Shown in pieces: positions 6,748 through 15,356 of a stretch of DNA of 28,923 nucleotides; positions within the stretch are counted from its first letter, which is position 1, and every line of letters begins with the position of its first letter. The notes under the pieces were generated by a model that saw only the letters and a program-made list of their open reading frames with translations, did not search any database and was not told where the DNA came from. The position numbers were made by a program, and so were the translations under genes. The DNA lies in contig CAMOVY010000001.1 in the NCBI GenBank assembly GCA_946627905.1, positions 1 to 28,923 on the forward strand. Reading direction: 5' to 3'. The DNA comes from an uncultured Clostridia bacterium. GTDB lineage: Bacteria > Bacillota > Clostridia > Christensenellales > Borkfalkiaceae.

Positions 6748-7089
6748 TTATGCAGGTGTCCAGCCCATTTTCTGCCCCGACAAAATGTGAATATGCAGGT
6801 GAAATACCGACTGCCCCGCGTCGTCCCCCTGATTTATTACTAAACGGTAGCCGTTTTCTAAGCCCAACTCTTTTACAAGCGTGGGGATTTTCTTAAAGCA
6901 CTTTAAAAGCATTTCGCCCTGCGTTTCCGTCATATCGGCTAAAAGTTTAAAATGGCTTTTCGGAACGCATAAGTGGTGGTTTTTGGCTTTAGGGTCTATA
7001 TCCTTAAAAATTACCATATCGTCGTCTTCGTATACTTTAGTTGCGGGAATTTCACCCTTGATTATTTTACAGAACAAACAGTCTTCCAT
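6748..7089 (-). CDS. HIT family (histidine triad) nucleotide-binding protein
   Basis: A 113-residue HINT-type hydrolase, full length for the family. It has DCLFCKIIKGEIPA at residues 3-16 and the catalytic triad HLHIH at 97-101 near the C-terminus. Relatives hydrolyse adenosine phosphoramidates and aminoacyl-adenylates in the cytoplasm. The four cysteine/histidine positions of the zinc-binding subclass are only partly kept (Cys4, Cys7, His48). AGGAG lies seven bases before the ATG. It is the last gene of the hrcA operon, 12 bases after mtaB, and is followed by a strong terminator. Confidence 0.95.
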   Translation of the reverse strand: MEDCLFCKIIKGEIPATKVYEDDDMVIFKDIDPKAKNHHLCVPKSHFKLLADMTETQGEMLLKCFKKIPTLVKELGLENGYRLVINQGDDAGQSVFHLHIHILSGQKMGWTPA

Positions 7090-7101
7090 AATTTTCTCCT
7101 T

Positions 7102-8340
7102 TTAATCTATTATTTCGGCGGTAGCGCCGTCTTTAAAACTCTCGCCTACTTTTACTTTTACAATTTTCCCGATAGGGATTTCCCCTTTAACGTAAAGCCG
7201 TAAATAATTTTCAGAATACCCTTCTGTATACCCGTCCTTTACTTCTTCGGGTAAAAAGTCCGCATATTTACCTTTCATAAGCGCCGCGAAATCCGCTTTT
7301 ACCCGCGCTTTCGCAATCAAAAGGCGGTTAAGCCGTTCTTTTTTAATTTCGGGCGAAAGGTCGGGCATTTTATACGCGGGCGTACCGCGGCGGGGGCTGA
7401 AAGAAAACGGATGTATATCCGAAAACCGCACTTCGTCTATTATAGAAAGTGTGTCCTTAAAATCTTCTTCCGTCTCGGTCGGAAAGCCCGCTATTATATC
7501 GGTGGTTATCCCCGCAAGCGGGAAATGTCGCCGTATCAGCGCCACTTTTTCGATAAATTCTTCACGCGTATATTTACGGTTCATTTTTTTAAGCACCGCG
7601 TTTGATCCCGACTGCAAAGACAAATGAAAATGCGGCGCAAAATTATTAAGTTCCGACAGCGCGGTAAGCAGTCTGTCGTCAATTACCCGCACTTCCAAAG
7701 AACCGAGCCGTATCCTAGCGTTTACGCCTTTAAGTGCTTCCATAAGCCCCGCTAAATCCGTTTCCCCATAGCGGTAATCGGAAAGGTTTATGCCCGTAAT
7801 TATCGCTTCGGAACATTTTAAGCCTTCTATTTCGGCACGGACCTTTTCGGGCGCGCGGCTACGGCTTCTGCCACGCAGATGCGGAATAATGCAATAAGTG
7901 CAAAAAGAATTGCACCCGTCCTGCACCTTAATAAACGCGCGGGTTTTTAAGGATAGCGGCGCGGGCAATTCTTCGTAAGTTTCGCTCTTTTCGGCTATCA
8001 TAACGCCCGACTTTTCCAGGGCGGAAAGAATATTGTTTTTATTGAAAACACCCGTTATAAGATACGCCGCCGACTTATCGGCAAACGCTTTGTAATTATT
8101 TTCCGCCGCACAACCTGTAAACACAACTTTTGCGCTGGGGTTAAGTTTTTTTATTCTGCTTGCCGTCTGGCGGGACTTTTTTTCCGCTTCGGCGGTTATC
8201 GCGCAGGTGTTTATTATGTATAAATCGGCTTTTTCGAGTTTGTCGGAAACATCATAGCCGCGCTCTTTTAGTCCAGCGATAAGCGATTCGCTTTCGCACT
8301 CGTTCACCTTACAGCCGAGCGTAAAAACCACCGCTTTCAT
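7102..8340 (-). CDS. mtaB: tRNA t6A37 methylthiotransferase MtaB
   Basis: A 412-residue radical SAM enzyme that would convert t6A37 to ms2t6A37 in tRNAs reading ANN codons. The N-terminal UPF0004 domain supplies Cys10, Cys46 and Cys77 for one iron-sulfur cluster (TLGCKVNECESES). The radical SAM motif is CNSFCTYC (Cys143, Cys147, Cys150), followed by IIPHLRGRSRSR. The C-terminus (about 350-412) is a TRAM-like RNA-binding domain. The start overlaps the prmA stop by one base (TAATG), indicating coupling. This is the yqeV position of the Bacillus dnaK operon; the rsmE gene that often lies between prmA and mtaB is absent here. Confidence 0.95.
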   Translation of the reverse strand: MKAVVFTLGCKVNECESESLIAGLKERGYDVSDKLEKADLYIINTCAITAEAEKKSRQTASRIKKLNPSAKVVFTGCAAENNYKAFADKSAAYLITGVFNKNNILSALEKSGVMIAEKSETYEELPAPLSLKTRAFIKVQDGCNSFCTYCIIPHLRGRSRSRAPEKVRAEIEGLKCSEAIITGINLSDYRYGETDLAGLMEALKGVNARIRLGSLEVRVIDDRLLTALSELNNFAPHFHLSLQSGSNAVLKKMNRKYTREEFIEKVALIRRHFPLAGITTDIIAGFPTETEEDFKDTLSIIDEVRFSDIHPFSFSPRRGTPAYKMPDLSPEIKKERLNRLLIAKARVKADFAALMKGKYADFLPEEVKDGYTEGYSENYLRLYVKGEIPIGKIVKVKVGESFKDGATAEIID

Positions 8341-9275
8341 TATTTTTCACCTTTTAGCGCAATCGCCGCCCACTCGCCCTTGATTTTTGTTTCTATAAGG
8401 CTAAACCCCTGCGCTTTATACGCCGCTATAACTTTATCAAGCCTGTCTGTCAGTATCCCCGAAAGAATAACTCTGCCGCCGCCATTTAAATTGCTTTTAA
8501 GCCCCGCGGCAAACGAAATCAATACTTCCGCCATAATGTTAGCGACAATCACGTCGCCTTTAACGGTATTGTCGTCAAGCAGATTTTTCAAATACACTTG
8601 GGCGTTTTTAACACCGTTAAGCGCGATATTCTGTTTAGAAGCGGTAATGGCGCACTCGTCAATATCGGTCATAATAACCTTTTTCGCACCGAGTTTGGCG
8701 GCGGCTATACCTAAAATGCCGCTGCCACAGCCTACGTCTATCACCGTGTCGCTTTTATCAACGTATTTTTGCAATAACTCTACGCACATAGAAGTGGTTT
8801 CGTGCTCGCCCGTGCCGAACGCCATATTAGAACCGATAATAACGGTTTTTTCGTCCTTTTCCGGTGTATACTCCATCCACTCGGGCACTATAACTATGTT
8901 ATCTATATGTATAGGCTTAAAATTTTCCTTCCACTTTTCGCGCCACAGGTTGCCGTCCACTTCCGTTTCCGAAACGGACAGTTCGCCCATATCGAAGGGC
9001 GAATTTTCTTTTAAGCCTTTAAGCGCGCGGGAAATATCCGCGAGTTTTTCTTGTTTTTCGGAAATTTTAACGTAGCATTTTACTATTACGGTTTTATCTT
9101 TAGCATAAACGCTCTCTTCGGCGTAATCCCAGTTCTTGCCCGAATTTTCAAGGTCGATAACGTCCTGCACGTCGGAAACGGAAACGCCGCCTTCAGAAAA
9201 TTCCGAAAGTGCGTCCGCAACGAGTTCCGAACCCAAATGAGTGGTTTTTACCGAAATTTCAATATAATCTTTCAT
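8340..9275 (-). CDS. prmA: Ribosomal protein L11 methyltransferase
   Basis: A 311-residue class I SAM-dependent methyltransferase. The substrate-recognition N-terminal domain ends near residue 105. The catalytic domain has the PrmA hallmark AFGTGEHETTSMCVELL, the SAM-binding motif DVGCGSGILGIAAAKLGAKKV, and VANIMAEVL. PrmA trimethylates L11, with little known phenotype. It begins four bases after the dnaJ stop, without a strong Shine-Dalgarno, so coupling to dnaJ is likely. It overlaps mtaB by one base. This is the usual Firmicutes position after dnaJ. Confidence 0.95.
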   Translation of the reverse strand: MKDYIEISVKTTHLGSELVADALSEFSEGGVSVSDVQDVIDLENSGKNWDYAEESVYAKDKTVIVKCYVKISEKQEKLADISRALKGLKENSPFDMGELSVSETEVDGNLWREKWKENFKPIHIDNIVIVPEWMEYTPEKDEKTVIIGSNMAFGTGEHETTSMCVELLQKYVDKSDTVIDVGCGSGILGIAAAKLGAKKVIMTDIDECAITASKQNIALNGVKNAQVYLKNLLDDNTVKGDVIVANIMAEVLISFAAGLKSNLNGGGRVILSGILTDRLDKVIAAYKAQGFSLIETKIKGEWAAIALKGEK

Positions 9276-9279
9276 CTTA

Positions 9280-10407
9280 TCAATAGGGGTCTTTGCCGTA
9301 CATTGACTGCATATTGTCCGAATACTGTTTCATTTTGGGGCATTGTTTAATATCAGTCTCTTCGTCCAACTCGGTAAACGCGCTCTTTTGCGCCTTTGAA
9401 AGTTTAGTCGGAATTTCCACCACCGTTTCTATATACAGGTCGCCCGTCCCGCGCGAAGTCTTTATGCCCTTGCCCCGCACGAAAAACACTTTGCCGCTTT
9501 GCGTGCCTTCGGGAATAGTGTATTCCATGGTTTCGTCGATTAGCGGAATTTTAACCTTGCCACCGAGTGCCGCCGTTTTAATGCTTATCGGCACGCTTAC
9601 GTACAAATCGAAATTCTTGCGTTTAAAAATCTTACTCGGTTCTACCTTAATTACCACTATAAGGTCCCCCGCAGGACCGCCGCTTACCGACGCTTCGCCG
9701 AAGCCCGCTTTACGTAAATAACTGCCCGTATCCGCGCCCGCGGGGATATTTAGCGACACTTTGGTAGCCGCGCGGGTATAACCCTTACCCTTACAGTCGG
9801 GGCAGGCTTCCAAAATCTTTTTGCCCGTTCCCCCGCAATCGGGACAGGGGCGCACGGTCTGCGAACGGAAAAACCCGTTTGACGAAGTATATATGACTTG
9901 CCCCGTGCCGCCGCACTTTTCGCAGGTCTTATACGCCGTGCCGCCTTTAGCGCCCGTGCCATTACACGCTTTGCACGGTTCGTTCCTGTTATAAACCACT
10001 TCCCTTACGCAACCTTTCGCCGCGTCCAAAAAGGAAAGGGAAATTTCTATCGTTATGTCGTCGCCCTTGGTTTTGGTTTGTTGCTGACGTCTGCCGCCGC
10101 CGAAACCGCCGAATATATCGCCGAAAATATCGCCGAAATCGGAAAAGCCCGAAAAACCCGCGCCGCCTGCGCCGCCGAAACCGCCCATATTCGGGTGTTC
10201 CTGCTGAAAGTCGTACTCTTTCCTGCGTTTTTCGTCGGATAAAACTTCGTTGGCTTCGTTTATTTCCTTGAATTTTTCCGCCGCGGCGGCATCACCCGGA
10301 TGCAAATCGGGGTGATATTTTTTAACCAGCGTTCTGTACGCCTTTTTTATGTCGTCTTGGGTGGCGTTTTTATCGACGCCTAAAGTTTCGTAATAATTTT
10401 TAGCCAT
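9280..10407 (-). CDS. dnaJ: Chaperone DnaJ (type I Hsp40)
   Basis: A 375-residue co-chaperone that stimulates DnaK ATPase and delivers unfolded clients. It has a J domain (residues 4-68) with the HPD motif at 32-34. A Gly/Phe-rich linker follows (about 74-104, repeated GGFGG units). Four CxxCxGxG zinc-binding repeats follow (CKACNGTG, CEKCGGTG, CPDCGGTG, CPDCKGKG). The two C-terminal beta domains close the protein, with the end MYGKDPY. The ATG at 10407 has AAGG about ten bases upstream. It lies 110 bases after dnaK, across a perfect hairpin, and is four bases before prmA. Confidence 0.97.
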   Translation of the reverse strand: MAKNYYETLGVDKNATQDDIKKAYRTLVKKYHPDLHPGDAAAAEKFKEINEANEVLSDEKRRKEYDFQQEHPNMGGFGGAGGAGFSGFSDFGDIFGDIFGGFGGGRRQQQTKTKGDDITIEISLSFLDAAKGCVREVVYNRNEPCKACNGTGAKGGTAYKTCEKCGGTGQVIYTSSNGFFRSQTVRPCPDCGGTGKKILEACPDCKGKGYTRAATKVSLNIPAGADTGSYLRKAGFGEASVSGGPAGDLIVVIKVEPSKIFKRKNFDLYVSVPISIKTAALGGKVKIPLIDETMEYTIPEGTQSGKVFFVRGKGIKTSRGTGDLYIETVVEIPTKLSKAQKSAFTELDEETDIKQCPKMKQYSDNMQSMYGKDPY

Positions 10408-10445
10408 AATTTACCCTTAAAGCCAAGTGCTTTATTAAACGCGTT

Positions 10446-10476
10446 GAACTGAAAGGCAAAAATAGCCTTTCAGTTC
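10446..10476 (-). repeat. Perfect hairpin between dnaK and dnaJ
   Basis: Twelve-base arms 10446-10457 and 10465-10476 are exactly complementary (GAACTGAAAGGC and its reverse complement), with a seven-base loop. There is no T run on the minus-strand exit, so it is more likely an attenuating, processing or stabilising structure than a full terminator. Confidence 0.7.
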
Positions 10477-10517
10477 CGCGGTTCTATGTCTTAATATGTC
10501 GTTTTAAGTTCTTAAAA

Positions 10518-12323
10518 TCAATTCTGATGGAACTCCGTGTCTCCCGCACCTGCGCCGCCGTCGTTCGGTTCACCGTTCGGGTTTGCGCCCTGCGCCTGCT
10601 GATAGATTTTAGCGAACACTCCTTGCGACGCGTTAGACAAGTTCTCGAACGCCTTATCCATACGGTCTTTATCGTTGCTGTCAAGTTCCGTCTTCGCAGT
10701 CTTGATTTCTTCTTCGAGTTTTGCCTTATCTTCTGCGGAAACTTTATCGCCCAAGTCTTTCAGCGTCTTTTCAACGGTAAATATCATACCGTCGAGTTTG
10801 TTGTGGGCTTCTACGCCCTCTTTACGCTTTTTGTCCTCTTCTTCGTACTGCTTGGCTTCGTTTACCGCTTTATTTATGTCCGCTTCGGAAAGATTGCTTG
10901 ACGCGGTTATCGTAATGTTCTGCGACTTACCCGTGCCTAAATCTTTTGCCGAAACGTTGACTATGCCGTTAGCGTCGATATCGAAACTAACTTCAATCTG
11001 CGGTACGCCGCGCGGTGCGGGGGCAATACCCGTAAGTTCGAAACGCCCGAGCGTTTTATTGTCTTTAGCGAATTCCCTTTCGCCCTGTAAAATGTGTATG
11101 TCAACCTGCGTCTGATTATCCGCCGCCGTGGAGAATACCTGCGATTTCTTAACGGGGATAGTGGTGTTTCTCTCTATAAGTTTGGTGCAAACGCCGCCCA
11201 AGGTTTCGATACCTAACGAAAGCGGGGTTACGTCGAGTAAAAGCACGTCTTTAACTTCGCCGGATAAAACGCCGCCCTGAATTGCCGCGCCGATAGCCAC
11301 GCACTCGTCGGGGTTGATGCCCTTAAATGGTTCTTTGCCCGTGATTTTTCTGACTTCGTCGATAACCGCGGGGATACGCGTAGAACCGCCGACCAAAATT
11401 ACCTTGTCTATATCAGAGTATGAAAGTTTAGCGTCTTCCATCGCCTTTTTCATAGGAATAACCGTCGCTTCGACAAGGTCCGCGGTCATCGCGTCGAATT
11501 TCTGCTTTGTTAAATCTACGTCCAAATGTTTAGGGCCTGTCGCGTCCGCCGTTATAAACGGCAGGTTTATGTTGGTTTTACTCATACCCGAAAGTTCGAT
11601 TTTCGCCTTTTCAGCCGCTTCTTTAAGTCTCTGCATAGCGAGTTTGTCGCCGGATAGGTCAATGCCTTCCTTTGCCTTGAATTCGGAAACGAGATAGTCC
11701 ATAATTCTCTTATCGAAGTCGTCGCCGCCCAGCATATTGTTGCCGTGGGTTGCCAAAACTTCGAACACGCCGTCGCCTATTTCCATAATGGAAACGTCGA
11801 ACGTGCCGCCGCCCAAATCGTAGATAATAACTTTCTGCGTTTTGCCTTCTTTGTCAAGCCCGTAAGAAAGCGCCGCCGCCGTCGGTTCGTTGATGATACG
11901 GAGAACGTTTAAGCCCGCAATCTTGCCCGCGTCTTTAGTCGCCTGACGCTGACTATCGGTAAAATACGCGGGGCAGGTTATAACCGCGTCCGAAACCGTG
12001 CCGCCAAGGTACGCTTCCGCATCCTTTTTGAGTTTAGAAAGTATCATAGCGGAAATTTCCTGCGGGGTGTAATTTTTGCCGTCAATACTAACCTTATAAT
12101 CCGAACCCATATGTCTTTTAATAGAAGACACCGTTCTTTCGGGGTTAGAAACCGCCTGACGCTTTGCAACCTGACCTACAAGTCTTTCGCCGTCTTTCTG
12201 AAAGCCTACGACCGAAGGCGTAGTTCTTGAGCCTTCAGCGTTCGCTATTACCACCGGTTCGCCGTTTTCCATAACGGCTACGCACGAGTTTGTCGTTCCT
12301 AAATCGATACCTATTGTTTTCAT
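10518..12323 (-). CDS. dnaK: Chaperone protein DnaK (Hsp70)
   Basis: A 601-residue Hsp70. The N-terminal ATPase domain opens with IGIDLGTTNSCVAV and contains IYDLGGGTFDVSI (about residue 167) and ILVGGSTRIPAV. It lacks the extra segment present in the enterobacterial ATPase domain, as is usual in Gram-positive bacteria. The substrate domain begins near LLDVTPLSLGIETLGG (about 363), and the lid runs to a Gly/Ala/Asn-rich tail ending DTEFHQN. It folds and refolds cytosolic proteins with DnaJ and GrpE. AAGGAGAT precedes the ATG. It is the third gene of the HrcA-controlled operon. Confidence 0.98.
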   Translation of the reverse strand: MKTIGIDLGTTNSCVAVMENGEPVVIANAEGSRTTPSVVGFQKDGERLVGQVAKRQAVSNPERTVSSIKRHMGSDYKVSIDGKNYTPQEISAMILSKLKKDAEAYLGGTVSDAVITCPAYFTDSQRQATKDAGKIAGLNVLRIINEPTAAALSYGLDKEGKTQKVIIYDLGGGTFDVSIMEIGDGVFEVLATHGNNMLGGDDFDKRIMDYLVSEFKAKEGIDLSGDKLAMQRLKEAAEKAKIELSGMSKTNINLPFITADATGPKHLDVDLTKQKFDAMTADLVEATVIPMKKAMEDAKLSYSDIDKVILVGGSTRIPAVIDEVRKITGKEPFKGINPDECVAIGAAIQGGVLSGEVKDVLLLDVTPLSLGIETLGGVCTKLIERNTTIPVKKSQVFSTAADNQTQVDIHILQGEREFAKDNKTLGRFELTGIAPAPRGVPQIEVSFDIDANGIVNVSAKDLGTGKSQNITITASSNLSEADINKAVNEAKQYEEEDKKRKEGVEAHNKLDGMIFTVEKTLKDLGDKVSAEDKAKLEEEIKTAKTELDSNDKDRMDKAFENLSNASQGVFAKIYQQAQGANPNGEPNDGGAGAGDTEFHQN

Positions 12324-12350
12324 AATAATAAATCTCCTTGTCCTTATATT

Positions 12351-12872
12351 TTATTTGACTACGCTAACTTTAGCGTATCTTATAATCTTATCTTTAAGTT
12401 TGTATCCCTTTTCGAATACCTGTTTCACCGTGTCGCTCGTATCTTCTTCGCCTTTTTCCACCTGCATTACCGCTTCGGCAATATTCGGGTCGAAGACTTC
12501 GCCCACGGGGTTTATTTCTTCTATTTCGAGAGAAGAAAGCGTTTCGTCGAACTTGCGCTTTATTCCCGCTAAACCAGCTTGCGTCTTTTCGTCAAGTCCA
12601 AGAGACAGCGCCCTGTCGAGCGTGTCGCCCACGACGAGAATTTTAAGTATCACGCTCGCTATCCCTTCATTAAAAGCGTCCTGCCACAATTTCGCGTTGC
12701 GCTTTTTGTAGTTGTCGAATTCCGCCACGTTTCTCATCCACTTGTCTTTGAATTCGTCCGCGCTTTTTTTGGCGTCTTCGACTTCCTTTATAAGCGCTTC
12801 GTTTTCCGCGATAAGCGCCGCCGTCTTGTCGCCCGCCGCGCTTTCGGGTTTTTTCTTTTTCTTTTCTTCCAT
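12351..12872 (-). CDS. grpE: Nucleotide exchange factor GrpE
   Basis: A 173-residue DnaK cofactor that releases ADP. A highly charged, lysine-rich disordered N-terminus (residues 2-18) leads into a long coiled coil (about 18-70, ENEALIKEVEDAKKSADEFK). The conserved dimerisation segment MRNVAEFDNYKKRN follows, with the C-terminal beta domain (EVFDPNIAEAVMQVE, VFEKGYKLKDKIIRYAKVSV). The ATG at 12872 has AAGG about ten bases upstream. It lies 11 bases after hrcA and 27 bases before dnaK. Confidence 0.96.
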   Translation of the reverse strand: MEEKKKKKPESAAGDKTAALIAENEALIKEVEDAKKSADEFKDKWMRNVAEFDNYKKRNAKLWQDAFNEGIASVILKILVVGDTLDRALSLGLDEKTQAGLAGIKRKFDETLSSLEIEEINPVGEVFDPNIAEAVMQVEKGEEDTSDTVKQVFEKGYKLKDKIIRYAKVSVVK

Positions 12873-12883
12873 ACCGTCTACCT

Positions 12884-13903
12884 TTATTTTTTATTCTTCA
12901 TAATGTCTTCTAAAACTTTGCCGACGCCTTCTAATACCGAAACGACTTTCTGATAGTCCATACGAAGTGGACCTATAACGCCGTACGTTCCCACCTTTAC
13001 GCCGCTTGCGGAGTACGTTGCGGAAACTATCGAACAGTCTTTCGGCACGTTTTCGTCTTCACCGCCTATCTTTATATTTATCTCTATGTTTTCGTCGCTC
13101 TCGGTCAAAAGTTCTTTGAGTTTGTCTTTGCTCGTTATCACCGACAGGAAATTTTTGACCTTTTCCCCATCAAGATTGTCGTGATTTAAAATCTTGCTTT
13201 CGCCTTTTATAACTACGTCCGCATTATCGCGCTCCACGTACTCTTCGATAGCGTCCATAACCCCGTCGAAAATTTCCCTGTAGGACGCAAACTCTTCGCA
13301 GATGGCTTTGCCCGTTAAAAGCACTTCATCAAGCGCCTTGCCGACAAACGCCTTCATCATAAACCTGCTTGCGTCTTCTATCTCCGCGTCCGTCATATTT
13401 TCGGGAATTTCTATAAACTTGTCGCGGATAAGCGTGTTTTCGGTAAGCACCAAAAGCAGCGCCTGCGTGGGTTTATACCTGAAAATCTGAATTTTTACGA
13501 TTTTTTCCTTTCCGCTGTGGGACGCGACGGCAACCGAAGTGTAATCGGTCAGTTCGCTTATAACGTCTACGGCGTTTTTAACAACCGTTTCTAAACTGTC
13601 TACGTGATTATTGAAAGCCGCGCGGATAAGCCCCGTCTCTTCACGCGTAAGTTTGCTTTTATCCATAAGTTCGCTAACGTAAAGTTTATACGCGTCGATA
13701 GAAGGCACTCTGCCGCTTGACGTGTGCAGTTGGTTAAGATAGCCCATCTCTTCAAGTCCCGCAAGTTCCGACCTGACCGTTGCCGAAGAAATGCCTTTCA
13801 TATACTTTTCCGTTATGCTCTTACTCGAAACGGGTTGCGCCGTAGATATATAATCGTCCACGACGTACTGTAAAATCTTCTTTTTTCTGTCGGAGAGTTT
13901 CAT
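12884..13903 (-). CDS. hrcA: Heat-inducible transcription repressor HrcA
   Basis: A 339-residue repressor. The winged-helix N-terminus MKLSDRKKKILQYVVDDYI is followed by the conserved PVSSKSI and SSATVRSELAGLEEMGYLNQLHTSSGRVPS (about residues 26-67). A GAF-like core and a C-terminal segment (YGVIGPLRMDYQKVVSVLEGV) complete it. HrcA binds CIRCE and is kept active by chaperonins in other Firmicutes. I place the start at the ATG at 13903, where AAGGG lies eight bases upstream; an upstream TTG at 13921 would add six residues. A consensus promoter and a CIRCE-like site precede it, so it should autoregulate the operon. Confidence 0.96.
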   Translation of the reverse strand: MKLSDRKKKILQYVVDDYISTAQPVSSKSITEKYMKGISSATVRSELAGLEEMGYLNQLHTSSGRVPSIDAYKLYVSELMDKSKLTREETGLIRAAFNNHVDSLETVVKNAVDVISELTDYTSVAVASHSGKEKIVKIQIFRYKPTQALLLVLTENTLIRDKFIEIPENMTDAEIEDASRFMMKAFVGKALDEVLLTGKAICEEFASYREIFDGVMDAIEEYVERDNADVVIKGESKILNHDNLDGEKVKNFLSVITSKDKLKELLTESDENIEINIKIGGEDENVPKDCSIVSATYSASGVKVGTYGVIGPLRMDYQKVVSVLEGVGKVLEDIMKNKK

Positions 13904-13937
13904 ACCCCTTACCCTTGGCAATATTAAAAGTTTTGTG

Positions 13938-13964
13938 TTAGCACTCTTTATGATTAACTGCTAA
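13938..13964. promoter_or_regulatory. CIRCE operator (one arm degenerate)
   Basis: TTAGCACTC at 13938-13946, nine spacer bases, then AACTGCTAA at 13956-13964. The first arm matches the canonical CIRCE exactly; the second matches seven of nine bases of GAGTGCTAA. It lies between the promoter and hrcA, where HrcA binding would block transcription. Confidence 0.9.
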
Positions 13965-13975
13965 CTTTTGAATAA

Positions 13976-14004
13976 ATTGTACTCTTATTATTTGTGTTTG
14001 TCAA
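13976..14004 (-). promoter_or_regulatory. SigA-type promoter of the hrcA-dnaK operon
   Basis: On the minus strand TTGACA (14004-13999) and TACAAT (13981-13976) with a 17-base spacer, directly upstream of the CIRCE element. Confidence 0.88.
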
Positions 14005-14042
14005 GGTTTTACGCCAACATTTTAAAAATATTTTTTAAAAAG

Positions 14043-14067
14043 AAAAAAACCTTTGAAAATTCAAAGG
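14043..14067 (-). terminator. Terminator after proA
   Basis: Arms 14050-14057 and 14060-14067 (CCTTTGAA/TTCAAAGG), followed on the minus strand by seven Ts (14049-14043). Confidence 0.85.
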
Positions 14068-14096
14068 GTTTTAACGTATGTATGGCTGTTTTTTCG

Positions 14097-15356
14097 TTAT
14101 TTTCTCACCGCGCCGTTGCCTTTAACTATATACTTCGTGGTTGTAAGCGCGTCAAGCCCCATAGGACCGCGGGCGTGCAGTTTTTGCGTGGAAATGCCTA
14201 TTTCAGCGCCAAGCCCGAATACAAACCCGTCCGAAAACCTTGTGGACGCGTTGTGATAAACGCACGCGCTGTCTATTGAGTTTAAAAACTTCTCCGCGTT
14301 CTCTTTATTTTCGGTGATTATCGCTTCCGAGTGGCGGGTAGAGTGTTCGTTTATATGACTAATCGCACTATCTATACTATCAACCACTTTTACGGAAATT
14401 ATCGCGTCGCCGTACTCGGTATAAAAGTCTTCTTCGGTTGCGGGAAGGACGTTGTTTTTGCCGCTTAAAATCCGCAAACTTTTCTCATCACAGCGCATTT
14501 CAACCTGTTTTTCCGAAAGTCTGTCGTAAATCATCGGCAAAACTTTTTCTGCGATTTTTTCGTGAATAACAAGCGATTCGCAGGCGTTGCAAACGCTGTA
14601 TCGTTGGGTTTTGGCATTAAAAATAACTTCCGCCGCCATTTCGGGGCTAGCGAACTCGTCCACGTAAACATGGCAGTTGCCCGTACCCGTTTCGATAATC
14701 GGCACGGTGGCGTTCTCGAGCGCCGCTTTTATCAGCCCCGCACCTCCGCGCGGAATAAGCAAGTCCACGTACTTATTAAGCCGCATAAACGCCTTTGCCG
14801 TTTCGTGCGATAAGTCTTCTATTAAACTTACCGCGTTTTCGTCTATGCCCGCTTGCTTTATCGCGCCGCGCAGAACTTTGACTATCGCGGTATTAGAATT
14901 TATCGCGTCGCTGCCGCCCCTTAAAATCACGGCGTTTTTGGTCTTTAACGAAAGTCCGAACCCGTCCGCCGCAACGTTGGGGCGGGATTCGAATATAATA
15001 CCCACGACCCCGAACGGCACTTTCTTTTTTACTATTTTTATGCCCTGTTCCTTATTTTCGTACTCGTACACCGTTTCGCCCACGGGGCTTTTAAGCGCGG
15101 CAATCTGTTTTAAGCCTTCCGCCATAGAATTTATAACTTTATCGGTAAGCGTAAGCCTATCGATAAACGCGGCGGAAAGTCCTTTCTCTTCAGCGTTTTT
15201 TATATCTTGGGCGTTTGCCGCTTTAATTTCTTCCGCTTTTTCAATAAGCGCGTTCGCGCAAAGTTTAAGCGCGTTATTTATAACGTTTTCGGGCGTTTCG
15301 GCAAGTGCCGCCGCCGCGGCTTTGGCTTTTATTCCCAAATTATTTAAATCAAACAT
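14097..15356 (-). CDS. proA: Glutamate-5-semialdehyde dehydrogenase (gamma-glutamyl phosphate reductase)
   Basis: A 419-residue NADPH-dependent enzyme of the aldehyde dehydrogenase superfamily, the second step of proline synthesis. Family hallmarks include GVVGIIFESRPNVAADGFGLSLKTKNAVILRGG-type sequence (residues about 115-148), ETGTGNCHVYVDEFA, the catalytic-cysteine region YSVCNACESLVIH, and the C-terminal FVFGLGAEIGISTQKLHARGPMGLDALTTTKY. Length is typical. The start overlaps the end of the S26-like peptidase gene by eight bases. proB, its usual partner, is not in the window. It is the last gene of the operon and is followed by a terminator. Confidence 0.96.
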   Translation of the reverse strand: MFDLNNLGIKAKAAAAALAETPENVINNALKLCANALIEKAEEIKAANAQDIKNAEEKGLSAAFIDRLTLTDKVINSMAEGLKQIAALKSPVGETVYEYENKEQGIKIVKKKVPFGVVGIIFESRPNVAADGFGLSLKTKNAVILRGGSDAINSNTAIVKVLRGAIKQAGIDENAVSLIEDLSHETAKAFMRLNKYVDLLIPRGGAGLIKAALENATVPIIETGTGNCHVYVDEFASPEMAAEVIFNAKTQRYSVCNACESLVIHEKIAEKVLPMIYDRLSEKQVEMRCDEKSLRILSGKNNVLPATEEDFYTEYGDAIISVKVVDSIDSAISHINEHSTRHSEAIITENKENAEKFLNSIDSACVYHNASTRFSDGFVFGLGAEIGISTQKLHARGPMGLDALTTTKYIVKGNGAVRK

